Source of the DNA: an uncultured Myxococcales bacterium
GTDB taxonomy: Bacteria; Myxococcota_A; UBA9042
Length of the DNA stretch: 64,000 nt
Direction: 5' to 3'
Assembly (NCBI GenBank): GCA_903929795.1
Contig: CAIYWC010000092.1
Coordinates: 1 to 64,000, forward strand
Shown: in pieces, positions 33,357 to 41,842 of the stretch
Position numbering within the stretch: the first letter of the stretch is position 1
Layout: each line of letters starts with the position of its first letter
Program-made: the position numbers and the translations under genes
Notes under the pieces: model-generated
Seen by the model: the letters and a program-made list of their open reading frames with translations, nothing else
The model's database searches: none
Told to the model about the DNA's origin: nothing

Positions 33357-33671
33357 ATGACCCAATCCATCGTGACCGTTGTCGATACGCACATCCCGCC
33401 CGAGCGCGAAGCCGCGCTGCTCGACGGCTATCGGCGCATGCTGGCCGAGGACAAGCCCGACGCGCTGCTGCACACCGAACTGCTGCGCGGCCAAAGCGGC
33501 GCATGGCGCATCCAGACGACATGGCGAGACCTGGCGTCTCTGCAGGCGCTGCGTCAGGCGGGCAAGCCGCCTGCGGCGTTGGCGCTGCTGAACGCGCTCG
33601 GCGCGGCGCACACACACACGTGGTTCACGGTGGAGGCGGGGCTTGCGGCGGTGGCCGCGCCGGAGACTTGA
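33357..33671 (+). CDS. Small ABM-like (dimeric alpha/beta barrel) protein
   Basis: This 104-residue cytoplasmic protein resembles the antibiotic-biosynthesis-monooxygenase-like ferredoxin-fold domains. It begins with a strand (SIVTVVDTHIPPE), then a helix ending in GYRRMLAEDKPD, the strand HTELLRGQSGAWRIQTTWRD and a final HTHTWFTVEAG strand. Such proteins often act as small monooxygenases or stress proteins, but no catalytic residue can be named. It has its own promoter-like element and stands between glyA and a convergent lipoprotein gene. The family assignment is tentative. Confidence 0.62.
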   Translation: MTQSIVTVVDTHIPPEREAALLDGYRRMLAEDKPDALLHTELLRGQSGAWRIQTTWRDLASLQALRQAGKPPAALALLNALGAAHTHTWFTVEAGLAAVAAPET

Positions 33672-33885
33672 GCCCGCGCACGGCTCGACCGATGGCCGGC
33701 AGTCATGGCGGCGCAGCCGCGCGCACAAACGCTGATCGCCTGCGCATCTCAGCATCCGAAGCCGCAGCCGTCCGCGAGCTTGCGGGTCGCGATTTGACCG
33801 CCGTCAACCACATCTGGAAGCGCTGAGCTCGCAAAAGTGCCGGGTAATGTGCCCGCGCTTCAAGACAGCGCGCCGTGACCCGCGG

Positions 33886-35400
33886 CTACTGCTTGACGCA
33901 GAAATACACGCCGATGTACGGCGGCATGATCTCCAGGTACGCGCCGCCGGCGTTGTTGTTCGCCGCGTTGGCGGTGACGCTGTTGGGCGACTCGAAGTCC
34001 ATGGTCGCTGCGTTCATGTAGCTGAAACTCGAGCCGCAGTTGTTGGTGCACGCCGAGGTGGAGCCCGTGCCGACCGACAGCCGCCACTTGTTGGTGCCGC
34101 CGGTCGCGGCGTAGGTCACGCTGGTGCCGCCGAACGGCAACGACCCGACGCCGATGGGCATCCGGCCGGCCATGTTGGGCGTGTTGTTGGTGCCGTTGGC
34201 GGGGATCCAGCCGACCGGGCAGGTGGAGCCGGTGAAGCCGATGATGGCGCCGGTCGGGAAGATGTTGTTGGTGCCGTTGACCGTGAGGTTGCCGTCGATC
34301 GTCAGGCTGCCCTTGACTTCGACCTTGTTGGGCGACGCGTAGCCCAGCGTGATGCCCCAGCTGTTGAGCTTGCCGTCAAAAGTGCCGCCGCCCGCCTGCG
34401 CCGCGGAGTCGACGATGCGCAGCTGCCAGGTGCCGTTTGCCGCCTTGCCGGACCAGCCCGCGAGGTTGCCGCTGTAGACCGGCGTCTGGTCGGGGTAGCT
34501 TGTGACGATGTTGCCGCCCAAGGGGCCGTTTTTGTTGAAGAGCACGATGACGCTGTTGTCCGGCGGCACGAGCGTGACCGTGAGGTGTGAAATGTCGCTG
34601 TTTGTGATGTTGACGGCCACGGAGATTGTCGCGATCGCGGCGGTGTTGGTGATGACGATGGAGTCGGTGAGGCCGGTCGGCGCGTTGTCGGGAATGGGTA
34701 AGTTGACGCTGCCGGCCGTGGCGGTCGCGGCGACGTTGGACAGCGTGCCGCCGGAGACGTAGCCCAGCGGATCGCCGCCGAGCGACGTGGAGGCCGCGCA
34801 GACGACCTTGCCGGTGGCGTCGATGCCCGAGACGACCTGGCCGGTGCCGCAGGCCTGGCCGAGCGCGACGAGCGTGGGCGTGCCCGTCAGGTCGGCGTAC
34901 GCGCCGGTGCTGGCGACCTTGGCGAGGTTGCTGGCGGCGGTGATGGCGGCAAAAACCGACGGAGCGAGGGCCGTGGCGCTGACGCAGCCGGTGCAATCGA
35001 GGCTCTCCGCGGTGCCGGCGCGCAGGGCGAACGGCACTGACGCCATGGGCTTGCGCGGCAGTTCGGGATCCGCGGCAACCTTGAGCGCCAGCATCGGCGA
35101 CGTGCCCGCGGCCAGCAGCGCGCCCGTCAGCGGCGTGGTCACGCCGAGCAGCTGCGAAAAACCGCCGCTCTTGACGACCACCGACAGCGGGCCTTCGGTC
35201 CACAGCGGCGTCGGGCTCACGGCGTCGCCGTAGACCGTAAAGACCACGGAATACGGGCCATCCGCCACCGGCGCGCCCGCAATGTTCGCCAGCGTGCCTT
35301 CCACCAGCAGCGTGCCGGGGACCGTCGCGTGCGCCGGCGGCGCCGACAGCAGCAGCAGCAGGACAAAAGTTCCGAGCCAAACAGGGAGTCGCACTTTCAT
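33886..35400 (-). CDS. Secreted protein with P-domain and phage-tail-collar-like C-terminus
   Basis: This 504-residue exported protein has a signal ending in SAPPAHA. Residues about 25-190 form an N-terminal beta-rich region, with SVPFALRAGTAESLDC typical of Myxococcota surface proteins. A proprotein-convertase P-domain follows (about 235-370), with the TDSIVITN, NSDISHLTVTLVPPD and GTWQLRIVDSA segments. A C-terminal tail-collar-like module (about 395-504) contains PTGAIIGFTGSTCPVGWI and NMAGRMPIGVG. P-domains and collar modules are usually attached to enzymes or fibres; no protease domain is present here. The ATG at 35400 lies 15 bp after the stop of the large Cys-rich lipoprotein gene, so the two form an operon. 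Confidence 0.8.
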   Translation of the reverse strand: MKVRLPVWLGTFVLLLLLSAPPAHATVPGTLLVEGTLANIAGAPVADGPYSVVFTVYGDAVSPTPLWTEGPLSVVVKSGGFSQLLGVTTPLTGALLAAGTSPMLALKVAADPELPRKPMASVPFALRAGTAESLDCTGCVSATALAPSVFAAITAASNLAKVASTGAYADLTGTPTLVALGQACGTGQVVSGIDATGKVVCAASTSLGGDPLGYVSGGTLSNVAATATAGSVNLPIPDNAPTGLTDSIVITNTAAIATISVAVNITNSDISHLTVTLVPPDNSVIVLFNKNGPLGGNIVTSYPDQTPVYSGNLAGWSGKAANGTWQLRIVDSAAQAGGGTFDGKLNSWGITLGYASPNKVEVKGSLTIDGNLTVNGTNNIFPTGAIIGFTGSTCPVGWIPANGTNNTPNMAGRMPIGVGSLPFGGTSVTYAATGGTNKWRLSVGTGSTSACTNNCGSSFSYMNAATMDFESPNSVTANAANNNAGGAYLEIMPPYIGVYFCVKQ

Positions 35401-35414
35401 AGGCTTGCCCTCTC

Positions 35415-38117
35415 TCACCAACAAAATTGTTTGCCGCTCGTGAACGGCAGGGAACCCAAGCAAATGCCGGGCGCGCTGCCGCTGCCCTTGGCCGCACCGC
35501 CGACCCACGCGCTGCCGAATTGGCTGCGCAAGAAGGTGGTGTCGCCGCTCACGCCGTCGATCGCGACGGTCCCAAAGCGCACGGTGAAGGTCGTCGCGGC
35601 GCAGCCGGCGTCGGTCACGCCGTCGCAGTCGTTGTCGAGTCCGTCGCAGATGTCCGTGGCGGCTGGAACTTGCTGGCCGTCGCACGTGCCGAGCTTGCCG
35701 CCCGCGTCGCACGTGCCCTGGCCGCCGTGGCAGATGCCGACGTTCTGTGTGCCCGCCGCGCCGGTGTAACAGTCGATTTTTACATTGGTCTGGGCGACAT
35801 ACGTGCAGCCCTTGGCGGGATCGCAGCTGTCAATCGTGCACGGGTTGCTGTCGTCGCAGCTGGCGGCGGCGCCGGGAACGCAGCTCCACGTGTTGGGCGC
35901 GGTGGTCAGTCCGCAGAGGTCGCCAACGGTGCACAAGTCATTGTCAGAACAGCTGATTTTCGCGCCTTCGAACACGCACGCGCCGCTTGTCTGGTCGCAG
36001 CTGTCGTACGTGCAGAACTCGCCGTCGTTGCAGATCTTGAGCGGTCCGGGCTGGCAGACGCCCAACGCGCACGCGTCGCCGACCGAGCACGCGTTGCCGT
36101 CCGCGTTGCACGGGGCGGCGCTGAAGCTGTGGGTGCAGCCGATTGTCGGGTCGCACGCGTCGACTGTGCAGGCGTTTTGGTCGTTGCAATCGGGCGGAGC
36201 GCCGGCGGTGCAGGTGCCGCCCTGGCAGCTGTCGCCCTGGGTGCAGAGGTTGTTGTCGGCGTTGCACGGAAGTCCGTCATTCTTGAGCGATAGCGCGCAC
36301 TTGCCGGTCCCGGCGCTGCAGACGTTTTCCGCGCACTGCGTGTTCAGCGCCGTTTCGCACGTGACGACCGTCGACGGGTTGAGCTTGCAGCCCACCGGTG
36401 CGTTCACGGTGTCGCAAAAGTGCTTGCCGTTGCATGGGTTAGGGTCATCTTGCGGCTTGCAGTCGTCGAGAGTCGCGCACGCGCAGCCGTTGCTGCTGCC
36501 GATGCACTTGCCGCCCTTGCAGTGGTCGCCCAGCGTGCAGTCGTCGCCGTCGTAGCAAAACGTGCCGTCCGCGGGCGCGTGCGTGCACCCGAGCTTGGCG
36601 TCGCACGCGTCGGTCGTGCAGCCGTTGTTGTCGTCGCATAGCGTGGCGTCCTGTGGGACGCCGACGCAGCCGCCGCCCTGGCAGACGTCGTTGTTCGTGC
36701 ACACGCTGCCGTCGTCGCACGGTCCGGAGAGCGCGGCGTGCAGGCAGCCGACCTTGGGATCGCAGACGTCCGAGGTGCAGCTGTTCTTGTCGTCGCACAA
36801 GCTCGGGCTGCCGACGCACTTGCCGCCCGCGCAGCTCTCGTTGGTGGTGCACGGATTGCCGTCGGTGCACGGCGTGCCGTCGGTGTTCAGCGCGACGCAC
36901 GCGCCGGTCGCCGAATCGCAGCTCTCGGTGACGCACACCTGGCCACTGGCGCACGCTTTGGCAGGACCGGCGACGCACTTGCCGGCCTTGCACGCGTCGC
37001 CCACGGTGCAGCTATTGCCGTCCGCGTCGCAGGGCGTGCCGTTGGCGGGCAAGGACGCGCAGCCGACTATCGGGTCGCAGCTGTCGACGGTGCACAAATT
37101 CTGGTCGTCGCAGCTCAAGAGTGGGCCGGGCTGGCACGCGCCGCTTGCGCAGTGGTCGCTTTGCGTGCAGACCGAGCCGTCGGCGTCGCACGGCAACGTG
37201 TTGAAAGTAAAGACGCATTTCGCCGTGGCGCCGCTGTTGTCGCACGCGTCGGTCGTGCATGGCTGGCCGTCGTCGCATGTGCCTTCGTCGGTTTGGCCGT
37301 TGCAGTTGTTGTCGATGCCGTCGCACACCTCGGCCTCGCTGCTGCTGGTGACCATGCACGCGCTCAGGCCGCCGCCTTTGGGGGCGCCGACCGCGCCATC
37401 GGGCAGGCAGACGCGATCGCCGGTGCAAACTGCCAAGCCAGCGGAGACGGTACACGGTGTCGCGAGCTTGTTGGCGATCGCCGTCTGCGAGCACGCGCAT
37501 GCAGCCGGCCCGAGAAACACGCATTGTTTCAGCTTGTTGCCGCCGATGTCCTGCGCGTCCTGGCAGCCGTAGCCGGGTGGGCATTCGTCGCTGGTCTTGC
37601 AGCCGGTGCCGCAATACGCGCCGCCGCCGGCGTTCTTGACGCAGCGTGCGCCGGCGCCGGCGACGTCCTGGCAGCTCGCGTTGTCCTTGCACGGGTCGCA
37701 CAGCTCCGCGAAGACCGACTCGCAGACCTTGGCGCTGCTCCCGTCCGCCTTGGCGACGCTGGTGCACGCGAAGCCCACGGGGCAATCGGTGGTGCAAGGC
37801 GCGGCGCAATGCAGGCCGTTGGGCGTCTCGAGGCAAAAGCCGCTGCCGCACTCCGCGCTGGCCTGGCATGGGCAGCCGTCGGGGGAGGGCAGGGCGCCGC
37901 AGATAACCGGTCCGTCAGGCGCGATGTCGGCGGCGGCATCGGTGCCAATGCCCGTGTCGTCAGCGATTTCCACGGCAGCGTCGGTGCCAGCCGTGTCCGT
38001 GTTTTGGCCATTCGTCGCGGCGACCGGCGTGCCACAGGCGACTGCGATCGCGCCCACGCAAGCCAGCGCAGCGCGCGCAAGCAAGGCAAAGCGCTCTCCT
38101 TGCCTGTCCGCCGTCAC
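35415..38117 (-). CDS. Large Cys-rich lipoprotein with DGxxCT repeats and MopE-type motifs
   Basis: This 900-residue lipoprotein starts at a GTG (38117) with GGAGG 6 bp upstream. The lipobox AVAC is followed by an Asp/Ala/Thr tether, then about 800 residues with dozens of cysteines. These are mostly imperfect repeats of about 35-45 residues with the pattern CDDGxxCTxxDxCDxxxGC, familiar from Myxococcota surface proteins. Two copies of the MopE-like metal-binding motif are present: EVCDGIDNNCNGQTDEG near residue 265 and DICDGLDNDCDGVTDAGC near the C-terminus. A surface adhesive or metal-binding role is likely. It is followed 15 bp later by the P-domain/collar protein, probably a partner. A -35/-10 pair lies just upstream. 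Confidence 0.88.
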   Translation of the reverse strand: MTADRQGERFALLARAALACVGAIAVACGTPVAATNGQNTDTAGTDAAVEIADDTGIGTDAAADIAPDGPVICGALPSPDGCPCQASAECGSGFCLETPNGLHCAAPCTTDCPVGFACTSVAKADGSSAKVCESVFAELCDPCKDNASCQDVAGAGARCVKNAGGGAYCGTGCKTSDECPPGYGCQDAQDIGGNKLKQCVFLGPAACACSQTAIANKLATPCTVSAGLAVCTGDRVCLPDGAVGAPKGGGLSACMVTSSSEAEVCDGIDNNCNGQTDEGTCDDGQPCTTDACDNSGATAKCVFTFNTLPCDADGSVCTQSDHCASGACQPGPLLSCDDQNLCTVDSCDPIVGCASLPANGTPCDADGNSCTVGDACKAGKCVAGPAKACASGQVCVTESCDSATGACVALNTDGTPCTDGNPCTTNESCAGGKCVGSPSLCDDKNSCTSDVCDPKVGCLHAALSGPCDDGSVCTNNDVCQGGGCVGVPQDATLCDDNNGCTTDACDAKLGCTHAPADGTFCYDGDDCTLGDHCKGGKCIGSSNGCACATLDDCKPQDDPNPCNGKHFCDTVNAPVGCKLNPSTVVTCETALNTQCAENVCSAGTGKCALSLKNDGLPCNADNNLCTQGDSCQGGTCTAGAPPDCNDQNACTVDACDPTIGCTHSFSAAPCNADGNACSVGDACALGVCQPGPLKICNDGEFCTYDSCDQTSGACVFEGAKISCSDNDLCTVGDLCGLTTAPNTWSCVPGAAASCDDSNPCTIDSCDPAKGCTYVAQTNVKIDCYTGAAGTQNVGICHGGQGTCDAGGKLGTCDGQQVPAATDICDGLDNDCDGVTDAGCAATTFTVRFGTVAIDGVSGDTTFLRSQFGSAWVGGAAKGSGSAPGICLGSLPFTSGKQFCW

Positions 38118-38161
38118 GCCGCCCTCCGTGCATCACACACGCATTGCCGCGCGCGCCGCCG

Positions 38162-38190
38162 ATTGTCCCTGTTGCGCGCCGCGTCCGCAA
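38162..38190 (-). promoter_or_regulatory. Predicted promoter of the Cys-rich lipoprotein operon
   Basis: On the minus strand, TTGCGG (38190-38185) is followed after 17 bp by GACAAT (38167-38162), 45 bp before the GTG start at 38117. Confidence 0.45.
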
Positions 38191-38211
38191 TGCGCGAAGT
38201 GTGAAGATCCG

Positions 38212-38661
38212 TTACGGTCCCGGCTCGAAAGTCTCCAGCGCTTTGGCGAGCTTGGCTTCCACCGCCACGTAGCGCGCGAATGGTCCGGCCGCCTCGACCA
38301 GCGTGATGCGCTCGCCGGTGACAAAGAGCGTGACGGCGAACACCCAGTCCTCGTTGCCGCGCGGCGCCAGCCACTCCAGCGTGCAGCCGTTGGCACCCGC
38401 GCGGGTCGCGAAACAGCGCTCCGCTTTTTTGGTGTAACCGCGCGCAACCAGATGCCTCTGCATCGCGTCTGTCCAAAAAGCCAGATCGGCCTTGGGCTCG
38501 TTGCGAACATCGCGGGCTTTGACGCGCACGCCATCAGCCGTCGTCCAAGCAAAGGCGCCGTGACCATTGGTATATTTCACAAAGCCGTCGGGCGAATCCA
38601 TCCGATAGGCGGGTTCGCAGGCGAGGCAAAGCCCAAGCGCGCCAAAGAGCAACCAACGCAT
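38212..38661 (-). CDS. Small lipoprotein of the DUF4349 operon
   Basis: This 149-residue lipoprotein (MRWLLFGALGLCLAC) has a compact C-terminal domain. Its RVKARDVRNEPKADLAFWTDAMQRHLVARGY region resembles the last domain of the 440-residue protein encoded two genes upstream, where DPKGDALFWAKAVEFEM occupies the equivalent place. Its ATG overlaps the stop of the preceding gene by one base (TGATG), so it is the third gene of a tightly coupled operon. Its function is unknown; co-expression with DUF4349 proteins suggests an envelope role. Confidence 0.78.
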   Translation of the reverse strand: MRWLLFGALGLCLACEPAYRMDSPDGFVKYTNGHGAFAWTTADGVRVKARDVRNEPKADLAFWTDAMQRHLVARGYTKKAERCFATRAGANGCTLEWLAPRGNEDWVFAVTLFVTGERITLVEAAGPFARYVAVEAKLAKALETFEPGP

Positions 38662-39296
38662 CAAAATGCCCCCACGAACTGTTCAAGATCCAAGGTATTG
38701 AGCCAGCCAAACGGCGACACCACCTGATCCACGCGCCGCTCCTGATGAAACTGAAACGTGATGCGAATCGAGGCGTTGCGCACGTTTGCCTGTTCCACTT
38801 CCAGCTCGCCGCGCAGGCGCTCCAGGTCGGTCACCAGCGCGGTCATCGAGCGCTCGACTTTCAGTGTCGCCGCCACGTTCGAGTCGTCCAGGAACGCCCG
38901 CAGCCGCTGGAAGATGTCGCGCTTGGTGCGCAAACGAGCCTGCAAATCTGAAATAATTTCAGTGCGATCGCTGCGCTGCAGCGTCCGCGCCAGCACTAGC
39001 CCGGCTTGGCTGACCTGGGCCAGCAGCGCGTCGACCTGCTGGGGCGGCACGCGCAAATCCAGCCGCCCGTCCGACACCAACGTCGGGTAGCCGCCCGCCG
39101 CGTGGGTCAGCTCCAGCACCTGCCGCCGCACCTGGTCCGGGTGCGCGACCTTGAGCGCCAGGGACGCGTCGATCGCCGTCTGGCGCGCGCCGCGCTCGGC
39201 GTCGTCAATGCGGGTGGCGTGAGCAGGAAGTTCAACCGATTCAGCAGCTTGCAGCGCATTTGGCAGCGCCAACATCACGATGAGCAGTGCGCGCAT
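38661..39296 (-). CDS. DUF4349-like exported protein
   Basis: This 211-residue protein has a signal peptide (cleaved near NALQAAE) and one DUF4349-type domain. Its features are the AAGGYPTLVSDGRLDLRVPP strand, VDALLAQVSQAG, and a long coiled coil from RTEIISDLQARL through ERLRGELEVEQANVRNASI. The coiled coil matches that of the larger protein encoded just upstream, from which it is separated by 2 bp, so they may pair. Unlike typical DUF4349 proteins it has no obvious C-terminal membrane helix. The start at 39296 gives the signal peptide. Confidence 0.78.
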   Translation of the reverse strand: MRALLIVMLALPNALQAAESVELPAHATRIDDAERGARQTAIDASLALKVAHPDQVRRQVLELTHAAGGYPTLVSDGRLDLRVPPQQVDALLAQVSQAGLVLARTLQRSDRTEIISDLQARLRTKRDIFQRLRAFLDDSNVAATLKVERSMTALVTDLERLRGELEVEQANVRNASIRITFQFHQERRVDQVVSPFGWLNTLDLEQFVGAF

Positions 39297-39298
39297 GG

Positions 39299-40621
39299 CT
39301 AGTCCACCCCAAAAGTTGTCAGCGCCGAAACCACCGCCGCAGCGTGCAGCTTGTATGCGGCCTCGTCGGGAAAAAAGGCTTCGACAATCCAAGCCTTATC
39401 GCCCGCCGTCGTCGTTGCGATCAGCCACCAGCGCGGCTTCGGATCCTTGTTCTTGAAGACCCGAACCTCCAGCTGGCCGCGCCGGGACGAGTCGACCAGC
39501 GCCTCGTCGCGGCCATCCATCTCAAACTCTACGGCTTTTGCCCAAAATAGCGCGTCGCCCTTGGGATCGTTCGCCACGCGCGCGGCGCGCAGCATGGACG
39601 TGTCGGACGCCTGCGCGCGCCAGGCGCCTGAGTCGCCAAACAGCGCCCGGGGCGCGTCAAACAGCACAAAACCGGCCGGAAGCGCCATCCGCACGTGCTC
39701 GTGGCCATCGTTCAGCGTCACGCGATGCGCTGCCAGGCCACGCACCCACTCAAACGGCGAGGCGTGCGAAGCCACTGCATTGCTCGCCACCAACGACTCG
39801 AAATCGATGGTAATCGTGAAATAATTCGTCAAGTTGCGCAGCGTGGCGAGCGACGACTGCATGGTCTCGATTTGCTCGGTCAACCGCTTGATTTCCTCGA
39901 GAATTTGCAGCCGCTCCTCCACGTCCTTCACCGTCTTCAGCAGCTCCAGCAGCCGCGCGCGCGCCTGCACGGCCACGGCCAGCCGCGCGTCGAGGTCCGT
40001 GACCTGCTTGGTCACGTCGACCGCCTGAATCTGCCGCTGCAGCACCTCGCCAATCGTCGCGAATTTCGCCATCGCGGCCTCAAAATCCGTCGCAGGCATC
40101 CGCACAATCAGCGTCGACGCGGTTTGCATCTGCACGTAGCCGCCGCCTTCCACGGCCGCCTTGGTCGCCGCGTCGATCGCGTCGAGCGTCCGCCGGACCC
40201 GCAGCTTCAGGTAGCCCTGGTAGATGATCGCCGGCGCCTCGCGAGACTCCGAAATTTGTTGTTGCGGATTGCTCTGTTGCGGCTGGTACTGCGGCTGGGG
40301 CACCGCGCTCGTCGGCTTGGCGGCGTGGGCCTTCGCGTTGCCGCCACTTCCGCCGTAGGCCTGCGCCACGACCGGCGACGGCATGGGCGAGGCTGGTCGG
40401 ACAGGCCCCGCGTCCGCCGCCGCGATAGCCACCGGCGCGCGCGCGAACGCCGTTGGGCGCGCTATCGCCGTTTCCGCGTACGGTCGCCCTTCCAGCACGC
40501 CCTGGCCGCCCATGTCCATGTCCTGGTCGCCGTATGCGTGTTCGACGACCTGGCCTTCGCTGGCGCTGCAGCCGTAGATCCCCCAAAAGACCAGAAAAAG
40601 TGCCGGCAACTTCGCGTTCAT
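39299..40621 (-). CDS. DUF4349-domain lipoprotein
   Basis: This 440-residue lipoprotein (lipobox IYGC) has a Gln/Pro/Ala-rich linker to about residue 120, then a DUF4349 domain (about 130-275). This contains LKLRVRRTLDAIDAATKAAVEGGGYVQ and a long coiled coil (VTDLDARLAVAVQARARLLELL onward). A C-terminal domain of about 140 residues follows, shared with the small lipoprotein at the end of the operon. GGAGG precedes the ATG at 40621. The coiled coil, anchoring signal and coupled genes suggest an envelope assembly. No enzyme motif is visible. It is divergent from purS. Confidence 0.8.
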   Translation of the reverse strand: MNAKLPALFLVFWGIYGCSASEGQVVEHAYGDQDMDMGGQGVLEGRPYAETAIARPTAFARAPVAIAAADAGPVRPASPMPSPVVAQAYGGSGGNAKAHAAKPTSAVPQPQYQPQQSNPQQQISESREAPAIIYQGYLKLRVRRTLDAIDAATKAAVEGGGYVQMQTASTLIVRMPATDFEAAMAKFATIGEVLQRQIQAVDVTKQVTDLDARLAVAVQARARLLELLKTVKDVEERLQILEEIKRLTEQIETMQSSLATLRNLTNYFTITIDFESLVASNAVASHASPFEWVRGLAAHRVTLNDGHEHVRMALPAGFVLFDAPRALFGDSGAWRAQASDTSMLRAARVANDPKGDALFWAKAVEFEMDGRDEALVDSSRRGQLEVRVFKNKDPKPRWWLIATTTAGDKAWIVEAFFPDEAAYKLHAAAVVSALTTFGVD

Positions 40622-40838
40622 CGTGCCTCCGCGGGCGAGTTTCGCCGACTCCTGAGACGGGTGCAACCGCCGTTCGGTTCATGCCCGCGCCGCCCGCGCG
40701 CAAATTCCTCGCCAGTGCTGCGGTCGCCAGGGTCGGTTCTGTCCGCGGATCCGCGTAACGGAAATGTCGCTGGCGTTGCGCCGACGGTTGCCCCATCCTC
40801 CGCGTCCGCGGCCGCTCGCCGCACTTGCCGAGGCGTCC

Positions 40839-41084
40839 ATGCGTGCCCGCGTCATCGTTCTTCCCCGCCCCGAAATCCTCGATCCGCAAGGTCGCGCGGT
40901 CGCCCACGCGCTCTCGGCGCTGCATTTTGGCGGCGTGCAAGATGTCCGGGTTGGACGCATCGTCGACCTGACGCTGCAGGACGGCTTGGAGCGCGGCGCC
41001 GCAGAGCTGCAAGTCCGTAAAATGGCGATAGATTTGTTGGCAAATCCCATCGTCGAGGACTTTCAGATCGAGTGGATGGACTAG
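40839..41084 (+). CDS. purS: Phosphoribosylformylglycinamidine synthase subunit PurS
   Basis: This 81-residue protein is the small subunit of FGAM synthase, which bridges PurL and PurQ in the fourth step of purine synthesis. It has the family's normal length and the typical start RVIVLPRPEILDPQGRAVAHAL, then VRVGRIVDL and a closing ANPIVEDFQIE. The ATG at 40839 is chosen because that is where PurS proteins begin; the frame extends upstream without conserved sequence. purQ follows after 49 bp and purL lies 3 kb downstream, as in organisms with the three-part enzyme. Confidence 0.93.
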   Translation: MRARVIVLPRPEILDPQGRAVAHALSALHFGGVQDVRVGRIVDLTLQDGLERGAAELQVRKMAIDLLANPIVEDFQIEWMD

Positions 41085-41088
41085 CTGC

Positions 41089-41102
41089 TGACCGTTCGGT
41101 CA
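41089..41102. promoter_or_regulatory. TGACC-N4-GGTCA dyad between purS and purQ
   Basis: TGACCGTTCGGTCA lies 4 bp after the purS stop. A near-identical dyad overlaps the purQ stop (41827) and another lies in purL (45382). It could be a small hairpin or an operator; no T-tract follows. Confidence 0.3.
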
Positions 41103-41133
41103 AGTCTGCATACCCAAGCGACAGGTGGCATCC

Positions 41134-41829
41134 ATGCGCGTCTCCGTCCTGCAATTTCCGGGCTCCAACTGCGACCATGACTGCACCTACGCGTTCGGTT
41201 CCGTCCTGGGCTGTGACACCAGTCTGGTGTGGCATGGCGAGACGCAACTGCCTGAAGACACGAGTCTTGTCATCGTCCCCGGCGGCTTTTCCTACGGCGA
41301 TTACCTGCGCTGTGGCGCGATCGCGGCCCACGCGCCGATCATGGCGGCAGCCAAGCGCTTTGCTGAGCAGGGCGGGGCGATCGTCGGAATTTGCAACGGT
41401 TTTCAGATTCTGACGGAGTCGCGGTTGCTGCCCGGCGCGCTGCTGCGCAATGAGAACCTCAGTTTTGTCTGCAAGAATGTGACCTTGCGTGTGGACAGCC
41501 ATAAGAGCCCGCTGACGGCCCAGCTGCCAATGCACAGCACGTACACGATGCCGATCGCGCACATGGAAGGCAATTTTACCGCGGATGCGGCGACGCTGGA
41601 CGAACTGGAGCGCCAAGGGCAGGTCGTACTCCGCTACGTCGATCGCCACGGCGAAGCGACCCACCACGCCAATCCGAACGGCGCGGCGCGCAACATCGCG
41701 GGTGTGGCCAACGCGCGCGGCAACGTGATTGGCCTGATGCCGCACCCGGAGCGGGCGATCGAGGCGCTGCTGGGCGGCACGGACGGGCGGACGATGCTGC
41801 GCGGGCTCATTGAGTTCGTCCGCGCCTGA
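41134..41829 (+). CDS. purQ: Phosphoribosylformylglycinamidine synthase subunit PurQ
   Basis: This 231-residue glutaminase subunit supplies ammonia to PurL for conversion of FGAR to FGAM. The class I amidotransferase triad is visible: nucleophile Cys in GICNGFQIL (about residue 89) and the His-x-Glu of MPHPERAIE near the end. FPGSNCDHDC at the start and GGFSYGDYLRCGAIAA are family signatures. The ATG at 41134 is preferred to GTG 41125 because the family start MRVxVxxFPGSN then fits. It follows purS in the same direction and is convergent with the aldehyde dehydrogenase gene. Confidence 0.96.
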   Translation: MRVSVLQFPGSNCDHDCTYAFGSVLGCDTSLVWHGETQLPEDTSLVIVPGGFSYGDYLRCGAIAAHAPIMAAAKRFAEQGGAIVGICNGFQILTESRLLPGALLRNENLSFVCKNVTLRVDSHKSPLTAQLPMHSTYTMPIAHMEGNFTADAATLDELERQGQVVLRYVDRHGEATHHANPNGAARNIAGVANARGNVIGLMPHPERAIEALLGGTDGRTMLRGLIEFVRA

Positions 41830-41842
41830 CCATTCGGTCAGG
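41825..41842. terminator. Small convergent hairpin after purQ
   Basis: CCTGACC (41825-41831) pairs perfectly with GGTCAGG (41836-41842) across a 4-nt loop. It overlaps the stops of purQ and of the convergent aldehyde dehydrogenase gene. It may be a weak two-way terminator; no long T-tract follows. Confidence 0.4.
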
